A stretch of DNA of 11,821 nucleotides from UMGS1649 sp045659265 (GTDB taxonomy: Bacteria > Bacillota > Clostridia > TANB77 > CAG-465), in NCBI GenBank assembly GCA_045659265.1, contig JAZOWO010000015.1, forward strand, positions 1 through 11,821, in the 5' to 3' direction. Within the stretch, counting starts at the first letter, position 1; each line of letters starts with the position of its first letter. The notes beneath the pieces were generated by a model. The model saw only the letters and a list, made by a program, of their open reading frames with translations, was not told where the DNA came from and did no database searches. Positions 7,232 to 11,821 of the stretch are shown here, piece by piece. A program made the position numbers and the translations under genes.

Positions 7232-7948
7232 ATGGAAAAAGTAACAGGGAGAATACATTCCTTTGAAAGCTTTAGTACAGTAGACGGCCCTGGGGTAAGA
7301 TATGTTATCTTTCTCCAAGGCTGTCCTTTAAGGTGTAAGTATTGCCACAATAGAGATACAAGAGATGTACATTTAGGTGAAGTATACGATGCTGAATCTA
7401 TTGTAGAAAAGATACTTAATTACAGAGAATATATGGGTGAAGATGGTGGAGTTACTGTAAGCGGAGGCGAACCACTTCTTCAAATAGACTTTGTAATAGA
7501 CCTATTTAAGAGATTAAAAGCAGAAGGAATACATACAGCAATAGACACATCTGGTTTTGTAGATGTAGACAAATTAAAAGATTTATTAGATTATACAGAT
7601 TTAGTAATCTTAGATTTAAAAGAAATGGATAATGATACACATAAAGATTTAATTGGAGTAGATAATGCAAAAATATTAAAGTTTGCAGAACATATTTCAG
7701 ATTCTGGAGTACCTATGTGGATTAGACATGTTCTTGTGCCTACAATAACTGATAAGGAAGAACATTTGCTTAAACTTAAAGAATTTGTTTCAACGCTTAA
7801 AAATGTAGAAAAAGTAGAGGTGTTAGGATACCATACTTTAGGTAGTGAAAAGTGGGAAATGATAGGGGATAAGTTTATGCTAGAAGGAATTCCTGAAGCT
7901 AGCGGGGAAGATGTAAAAAAAGCAGAACAAATACTTGGAATTAAATAA
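7232..7948 (+). CDS. pflA: Pyruvate formate-lyase-activating enzyme (radical SAM)
   Basis: This 238-residue radical SAM protein uses SAM and a [4Fe-4S] cluster to abstract hydrogen from the PflB glycine (G719 here), turning the lyase on under anoxic conditions. The cluster ligands are C31-x3-C35-x2-C38 in GCPLRCKYCHN. The SAM-contacting GGEP lies at 78-81, and the N-terminal SFSTVDGPGVR (13-23) is typical of glycyl radical activases. There is no extra ferredoxin-like insert with added clusters, so it belongs to the short PflA class, and the length is usual for it. The ribosome site TAAGGAG overlaps the pflB stop, with an 8-base gap, so the two are translated from one message. A hairpin starting on its stop codon ends the unit. 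Confidence 0.97.
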   Translation: MEKVTGRIHSFESFSTVDGPGVRYVIFLQGCPLRCKYCHNRDTRDVHLGEVYDAESIVEKILNYREYMGEDGGVTVSGGEPLLQIDFVIDLFKRLKAEGIHTAIDTSGFVDVDKLKDLLDYTDLVILDLKEMDNDTHKDLIGVDNAKILKFAEHISDSGVPMWIRHVLVPTITDKEEHLLKLKEFVSTLKNVEKVEVLGYHTLGSEKWEMIGDKFMLEGIPEASGEDVKKAEQILGIK

Positions 7949-7974
7949 AGAATGGAAATAAATCCATTCTTTTT
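7947..7974 (+). terminator. Rho-independent terminator of pflB-pflA
   Basis: A perfect 10-base stem, AAAGAATGGA (7947-7956) with TCCATTCTTT (7963-7972), has a 6-base loop and is followed by TT, C and five further T. The stem begins within the pflA stop codon, so it isolates the pfl unit from the genes downstream. Confidence 0.88.
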
Positions 7975-7989
7975 CTTTTTATGTACTAC

Positions 7990-8018
7990 TGTACAATTTT
8001 TTTGTTATGTGATATGAT
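7990..8018 (+). promoter_or_regulatory. Putative promoter of the second DUF3137-like pair
   Basis: TGTACA (7990-7995, four of six) is followed by 17 bases and TATGAT (8013-8018, five of six) with an extended -10 TGTGA in front. A short inverted repeat, TGTAC (7982-7986) and GTACA (7991-7995), overlaps the -35. The AGAGGTG site at 8025-8031 serves the ATG at 8039. Confidence 0.55.
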
Positions 8019-8038
8019 TTTTTTAGAGGTGTAAAAGG

Positions 8039-9223
8039 ATGCATCGTAAGATGGAGTCGAAAATCGGGGAAAAGATGATTTTATCTTTAGCAATAGCGGC
8101 CGCTGTTGCTGAGTTAATAAATATAAGTAAAAACATGTTTATAGATAAACCAATACTTAATATGTTAAGCATAATATTTGTTTTAGTATTTGGAGGATAT
8201 GGCTGGTACAAATTAGTTGTAGAAAAAGGCGTAAAACAATATAACGTAAAGATTGAAACTGTAAATAATAGAGTAAAAACTATAGATTTTGAAAAAATAT
8301 ATAAAAAACTAACAACTGAACACAGAGATTATTTAGAAAAGAAAAGACTTGCTATAAAAGACAGATTGGTCATTAGACATGTAAGTATGCTAGTAATTTT
8401 AATATGTGTTATATTAGGAGTGCTAGGTTTGTTAAAAGGCGATTTGGTGTCTGGAATGGATTATTTACCGTTAGGGTTATTAGCAGGATTAGTTTTCTTT
8501 GCTACTTTGCTAAAGGGACAGGATAAAGAATTAGAATATAAAGCGGCATATAAATTAAGAATAGTTTCTAATTTGTTAAAAGAAATTAATTCTGACTTTA
8601 AATACAGATTGGCAGATAAGGAAGATGAGAAATTATTTAGAGAATATGTACCAGCAAATTTTGGATTAGTAGAACATACACATGTGGATTATGTGGATAG
8701 AATTGAAGGCAAAATAGACAATAACGTCTTAGATATATTAGAGATAATATTAGAATCAGAATTGAAAGATGAAAATAGAAGTAGTGTTAATCTAAGAGTA
8801 TTTAACGGGATGTTTGCTAAAGTCCAAACATCCAAAGAAGGAACATTCAAATTAAAGGTGTCTTCGGTTGGAGTACCAACTAGAGCAGATATATATGAAG
8901 CTGGTTGTAAAAAAATAAAAATGGACAACTCTGCCTTCATGGATAATTTTGTAGTAGAAACAAACGAAAAGATTTTAGCGGCAAGAATATTAACAAGTGA
9001 TGTAATGACATTGCTTTTAGATTATAAGAAAAAGTACGGAATAGATTTAGATATGGCAATAAAAGATGGAGCAATATACTTCCTGTTCTATACGGGAGAT
9101 TTATTTGAACCGAATGTGTTCAAAGATTCAATGCATAGAGAAACTTTACTTGTAGATTATTCTACATTAAAAATGACAATAGAACTTATGCAAAAGATGG
9201 GAACAATAGTAACTGAATTATAG
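8039..9223 (+). CDS. DUF3137-like membrane protein, paralog 3 (four membrane segments)
   Basis: This 394-residue protein has no recognised enzyme motif. Hydrophobic segments lie at about 13-30 and 41-60, then the family motif FEKIY (84-88), and a second membrane pair at about 111-133 and 143-160. The cytosolic domain repeats the shared blocks: YKAAYKLRIVSNLL (167-180), VDYVDRIEGKI (216-226), FNGMFA (255-260), LTSDVM (318-323), IYFLFY (346-351) and DLFEPNVF (354-361). The VYS block is altered to FVVET. It is nearest in layout to the protein at 2059. The ATG at 8039 is taken because of AGAGGTG eight bases upstream; M5 or M13 would also leave the membrane region intact. It follows the pfl terminator with its own promoter and probably shares a transcript with the next gene, 26 bases on. 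The function is unknown. Confidence 0.78.
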   Translation: MHRKMESKIGEKMILSLAIAAAVAELINISKNMFIDKPILNMLSIIFVLVFGGYGWYKLVVEKGVKQYNVKIETVNNRVKTIDFEKIYKKLTTEHRDYLEKKRLAIKDRLVIRHVSMLVILICVILGVLGLLKGDLVSGMDYLPLGLLAGLVFFATLLKGQDKELEYKAAYKLRIVSNLLKEINSDFKYRLADKEDEKLFREYVPANFGLVEHTHVDYVDRIEGKIDNNVLDILEIILESELKDENRSSVNLRVFNGMFAKVQTSKEGTFKLKVSSVGVPTRADIYEAGCKKIKMDNSAFMDNFVVETNEKILAARILTSDVMTLLLDYKKKYGIDLDMAIKDGAIYFLFYTGDLFEPNVFKDSMHRETLLVDYSTLKMTIELMQKMGTIVTEL

Positions 9224-9249
9224 TTATAATTTGTATATAGGAGGAACGT

Positions 9250-10638
9250 ATGATAATTGTACTAACAGGAATAGTAATACCTATAATTTTATTAGTAGCA
9301 ATGTTGGTTGGTACTTTAATAATATCGCCGGCGGTGATAGCAGAAAATATAGGTCAAATCTATCAAGCGTTAATAGCAATAACAATAATACCGGTTGTTG
9401 TAATACTTAGTAGAGCAACAAAAGGATATGTGTTTACTAAAAATGTTAAGTTAAGAAATGCAAGAGAAGAGTTTGAAAAGATTTATGATAAATTATTGGA
9501 AATAGATAATCAAGATTTGCATAGATTGAAGAAAATAGCTAATATATTTACTGTTGTAGATATTGCATTAGCATCAATGATGGTGCTAGGAATAGTATTT
9601 GTAAAAATACCAGGCTATGCTATATCTGAAACGGTAGATGGAATAGTTAAGTTTGTGGCATTATTATCACCATTTTTATTAGCAGGCATGATATTTTTAG
9701 GAATTAAGCACAGAAGAATATATAAAAAGACATACAAAGAGCAAGTTATAACAAAATTTGTAAAACTTGTAGATGAAAATTTAAGATACAGCTTATATGG
9801 TAGAGTCGGCGATGATATGAAAAATAAATATTTAGTATCAGACTTTGAGAAAAAAGCGTTTAATAGATTTTCTTCAGAAGATTATGTTGATGGAAAGATA
9901 GACGGAAAAATATATGCTGAAATAGCAGAATTAGATGTAGACTATGCATTCAAAAAGAAGAAACGTAAGTTTAGAGAAGATTTGTTTAAGGGAATGTTTG
10001 CTGTAATTAGATCTGAAAAAGATTTAAGCGCATGGGTGAAAGTAACTAAGAATAAGTTCAAATTCTTTATGTCTAAAAATAAGTTGGAAACAGATGATAC
10101 TCTTTTTGAAAAAACATTTGATGTATACACAGATAATAGATCGGTAGCACATCAAATAATGCAAAAAGAAATGAGAGAAATTTTAATGAGATTCTATGTG
10201 GAATATGATTTAAGATTTGAAGTGATGTTTAAGGAAAATATTATATTTATGCGTTTCTTTACACCATCTATGTTTGAACCTAAATTGTTTGGTAACTCTA
10301 TGGATAAAAAACTATTATTTACATACTTTAATATAATTAAGTTTATAAGTGAAGTGACTAATCAAATAGCGAAGGAATCTAGAGATAAAGTGGAAGTAGA
10401 AACAACTAAAAAAGAGGAAAAGTTTGAACCGGTAAAAGGAATACCGCCTCCGGTTAAGAAGGCACAAGTAGTAGAAGAAAAGAAGGAAGAAGAGGTTAAT
10501 AAAACTGAAACAAATGAAGTTAAAGAGGGCATAAAACTTGAAAATTTAGAGCCAATTCCGACAGCTACAATTAACTACGATGACTTTAATCCTGTAAAGG
10601 AAACAAAGAAAAGGAAACCTAAACAAACAACATTATAA
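9250..10638 (+). CDS. DUF3137-like membrane protein, paralog 4, with charged C-terminal tail
   Basis: This 462-residue protein is the longest of the four. Hydrophobic segments lie at about 1-24 and 36-54, followed by FEKIY (75-79) and a second pair at about 99-119 and 132-152. The soluble domain carries EDYVDGKIDGKI (210-221) leading to IAELDV (225-230), FKGMFA (246-251), FDVYT (290-294), IIFMRFF (331-337) and MFEPKLF (341-347). These are the clearest DUF3137 hallmarks in the window. After about residue 378 comes a Lys/Glu/Pro-rich, probably disordered tail of some 85 residues (a VEEKKEEE stretch, PPPV, and a basic KKRKPK end) absent from the other copies, possibly a protein- or membrane-binding arm. 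The start has AGGAGG (9239-9244) five bases before ATG. It is the last gene before a convergent terminator. The function is unknown. Confidence 0.8.
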   Translation: MIIVLTGIVIPIILLVAMLVGTLIISPAVIAENIGQIYQALIAITIIPVVVILSRATKGYVFTKNVKLRNAREEFEKIYDKLLEIDNQDLHRLKKIANIFTVVDIALASMMVLGIVFVKIPGYAISETVDGIVKFVALLSPFLLAGMIFLGIKHRRIYKKTYKEQVITKFVKLVDENLRYSLYGRVGDDMKNKYLVSDFEKKAFNRFSSEDYVDGKIDGKIYAEIAELDVDYAFKKKKRKFREDLFKGMFAVIRSEKDLSAWVKVTKNKFKFFMSKNKLETDDTLFEKTFDVYTDNRSVAHQIMQKEMREILMRFYVEYDLRFEVMFKENIIFMRFFTPSMFEPKLFGNSMDKKLLFTYFNIIKFISEVTNQIAKESRDKVEVETTKKEEKFEPVKGIPPPVKKAQVVEEKKEEEVNKTETNEVKEGIKLENLEPIPTATINYDDFNPVKETKKRKPKQTTL

Positions 10639-10694
10639 AAAATGAATATATAAAATAAAAATGAATATGTAAAATAAAAATGAACACATTTTAT
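10638..10694 (+). repeat. Three 19-base tandem units merging into the terminator
   Basis: Units at 10638-10656, 10657-10675 and 10676-10694 each begin AAAAATGAA. The first two differ at one base (AAAAATGAATATATAAAAT against ...TATGTAAAAT). The third diverges in its second half and forms the left arm and loop of the terminator hairpin. The last base of the stop codon belongs to the first unit. Confidence 0.8.
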
Positions 10695-10706
10695 GTGTTC
10701 ATTTTT
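10676..10706. terminator. Bidirectional Rho-independent terminator
   Basis: A perfect 13-base stem, AAAAATGAACACA (10676-10688) with TGTGTTCATTTTT (10694-10706), has a 5-base loop. T tracts on both strands let it end the rightward DUF3137-like gene and the leftward slipin gene. Confidence 0.9.
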
Positions 10707-10721
10707 TATTTTGTCTAGTTA

Positions 10722-11468
10722 TTATTTTTTACCTTGACCAAGTCCACGCATTGCATCTAAGCATTCTACTGGAAGAGCAAATATTACAGTGTTAGATTGA
10801 TCACTACTTAAGTCGTTTAATGTAGATAAAGTTCTTAAGTGTAATGCACCTGGTGTAGTTCCCATTATATTTGCAGCCATTGCAAGGTTAGTTGCAGCTT
10901 CAACTTCACCAGAAGCTTTAGTTATAACAGATTGTTTTTCTCTTTCTGCTTCGGCAACTTTAGCCATAACTCTCTTCATTTCTTCTGGAAGAGCAACGTC
11001 TTTTAATTCAACGTTTTCAACTTTTATTCCCCAAGGATCAGTTGCTGCGTCAACTATTTTACATATTTCTTGGCTAAGTTTTTCTCTTTCTGTTAATAAT
11101 TCATCAAGAGATACAGAACCAACTATATTTCTCATTGTTGTTTGAGCTAGTTGTGCTACTGCGTAGTTGTAGTTTTGTACAGCTAGAACTGCTTTAGAAG
11201 CATCGAAAACATTATAATAAAGAACAGCATTTATTCTTATAGAAATGTTATCTTTAGTAATTGCTTCTTGTTCAGGAACGTCTACTGCTTTAGTTCTTAT
11301 ATCTATTTTGCTATAAGAATGTATAACAGGTAGAATTACACGCCAGCCAGGAGCTAAAACTCTAGAAAACTTACCAAATGTAAATAATATACCTCTTTCA
11401 TATTCGTTGATTTGTCTTATTGAGAATAAAACTATTATACCAATAAGAGCTATGAATCCTAAAAACAT
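10722..11468 (-). CDS. SPFH/Band 7 slipin (stomatin-like) membrane protein
   Basis: This is 248 residues from the chosen start. One N-terminal hydrophobic segment (about 2-18, MFLGFIALIGIIVLF) is followed by the SPFH domain: RQINEYERGILFTFGKF (19-34), LAPGWRVILP (38-47), IDIRTKAVDVPEQEAITKDN (55-74), AVLYYNV (81-87) and the QTTMRNIVG helix (109-117). A charged Ala/Glu/Lys helix (about 160-200, AEAEREKQSVITKASGE) forms the usual coiled coil for oligomerisation. Slipins make large ring-like membrane assemblies tied to membrane domains and protein quality control. An NfeD-type partner often sits next to them, but none is seen here. An upstream in-frame ATG at 11495 is rejected, since it overlaps the promoter and lacks a ribosome site; the ATG at 11468 has GGAGG seven bases away. 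Confidence 0.93.
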   Translation of the reverse strand: MFLGFIALIGIIVLFSIRQINEYERGILFTFGKFSRVLAPGWRVILPVIHSYSKIDIRTKAVDVPEQEAITKDNISIRINAVLYYNVFDASKAVLAVQNYNYAVAQLAQTTMRNIVGSVSLDELLTEREKLSQEICKIVDAATDPWGIKVENVELKDVALPEEMKRVMAKVAEAEREKQSVITKASGEVEAATNLAMAANIMGTTPGALHLRTLSTLNDLSSDQSNTVIFALPVECLDAMRGLGQGKK

Positions 11469-11475
11469 ATTAATA

Positions 11476-11480
11476 CCTCC
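11476..11480 (-). promoter_or_regulatory. Ribosome binding site that fixes the slipin start
   Basis: GGAGG on the minus strand lies seven bases before the ATG at 11468. It falls inside any longer reading from 11495 and so supports the shorter, 248-residue protein starting MFLGF. Confidence 0.85.
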
Positions 11481-11493
11481 TATATATACACAC

Positions 11494-11522
11494 ATTATAT
11501 TATATGTAAAAAATAAAGTAAA
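11494..11522 (-). promoter_or_regulatory. Promoter of the slipin gene
   Basis: Reading leftward, TTTACT (11522-11517) is followed by 17 bases and a perfect TATAAT (11499-11494). A second TATAAT overlaps it at 11504-11499 but its spacing to the -35 would be only 12. The -10 covers the alternative upstream ATG, another reason to start at 11468. Confidence 0.65.
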
Positions 11523-11541
11523 TAGATTTATAAAAAATAGA

Positions 11542-11570
11542 TTGTATATATAGTAGTCGTATGGTATAAT
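11542..11570 (+). promoter_or_regulatory. Promoter of the gene starting at 11618
   Basis: TTGTAT (11542-11547), a 17-base spacer and a perfect TATAAT (11565-11570) preceded by TATGG form an extended -10 promoter. The same TATGGTATAAT element serves the Nudix gene. The start lies 47 bases downstream. Confidence 0.65.
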
Positions 11571-11617
11571 TCACAAAGCAAAATAGCAAAAAACTAAATT
11601 TAATAATGAGGTGGCAT

Positions 11618-11821
11618 ATGAACAAAAAACAATTTACACAGTATGTAGAAAGCGAGATGGAAGGCCTTACCGATGAGCAAAAGATTGCTTTGCTCCGGAA
11701 AATGGAAGGTAACTGGATTCCAACATTACTTAAAAAGTATCATAAGAAACTAGGATACTATGTAGAACCGAAAGAAAGAGATGCGTATGTTCTTTGCGAA
11801 AAGTGCAAGAAGTACTATTCG
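11618..11821 (+). CDS. Unrecognised protein, N-terminal part with a CxxC pair (truncated by window edge)
   Basis: Only 68 residues are visible. The ATG at 11618 has a good GAGGTGG site directly upstream and a promoter at 11542-11570, so the gene is real. The visible part is hydrophilic and charged (MNKKQFTQYVESEMEGL, then ALLRKMEGNW) with no signal peptide or membrane segment. Near the right edge C60-x2-C63 (LCEKCKKYY) looks like the first half of a zinc ribbon or knuckle, whose second half would lie outside the window. I do not recognise the family. It is divergent from the slipin gene, with 149 bases between the starts. Zinc binding is inference from one CxxC pair. Confidence 0.75.
   Translation, partial: MNKKQFTQYVESEMEGLTDEQKIALLRKMEGNWIPTLLKKYHKKLGYYVEPKERDAYVLCEKCKKYYS

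Noticed and set aside
4346..8039. Mobile element carrying Nudix and pfl
   Set aside because: No transposase, integrase, terminal inverted repeats or target-site duplication is visible at either boundary; only position and Nudix GC hint at insertion.
10638..10694. CRISPR-like array
   Set aside because: The 19-base units are directly contiguous with no spacers and merge into a terminator; there are no cas genes.
11469..11495. Longer slipin start adding nine residues (MCVYIGGIN)
   Set aside because: The ATG at 11495 lies within the -10 box and has no ribosome site, while GGAGG is placed correctly for the ATG at 11468.

Overview
The window comes from a low-GC, AT-rich bacterium, most likely a Firmicute of the Clostridia/Tissierellia kind. 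The evidence is strong AGGAGG-type ribosome binding sites, AGA for arginine and very frequent ATA for isoleucine, near-consensus sigma-A promoters, compact tandem genes, and a fermentative pyruvate formate-lyase that reads like clostridial PflB. A fusobacterium is not excluded. No RNA gene, CRISPR array, insertion sequence, prophage or origin was seen. There is no gene-free stretch above 300 bases; the largest gaps (371-546, 4810-4988, 11469-11617) are divergent promoter regions.

Layout. A SAM-dependent methyltransferase (minus strand, cut by the left edge) is divergent from a rightward cluster. That cluster holds an exported, membrane-anchored Ig/X2-like protein (547-1149), a PAP2 lipid phosphatase (1174-2046) and two DUF3137-like membrane proteins (2059-3240 and 3303-4346). 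A strong hairpin shared by two convergent genes ends the cluster. On its other side lies a leftward Nudix hydrolase (4390-4809) with visibly higher GC. Next is the pflB-pflA pair (4989-7948), with its own promoter and terminator. Two more DUF3137-like membrane proteins follow as a second tandem pair (8039-9223 and 9250-10638), closed by another bidirectional hairpin. Then comes a leftward SPFH/slipin protein (10722-11468), and divergent from it the start of an unrecognised CxxC protein that runs off the right edge.

How it may work together. pflB and pflA are the one fully understood unit: PflA installs the glycyl radical on PflB, which cleaves pyruvate to acetyl-CoA and formate anaerobically. 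The other coherent theme is the membrane. Four divergent paralogs of one poorly characterised membrane family sit in two tandem pairs, together with a PAP2 phosphatase, a membrane-anchored surface protein and a slipin. The paralogs share a cytosolic core but differ in their N-terminal membrane segments and C-terminal tail, as expected if they assemble or work as non-redundant variants. This is the best candidate here for an undescribed system, but a joint function is inference from gene order and shared sequence only.
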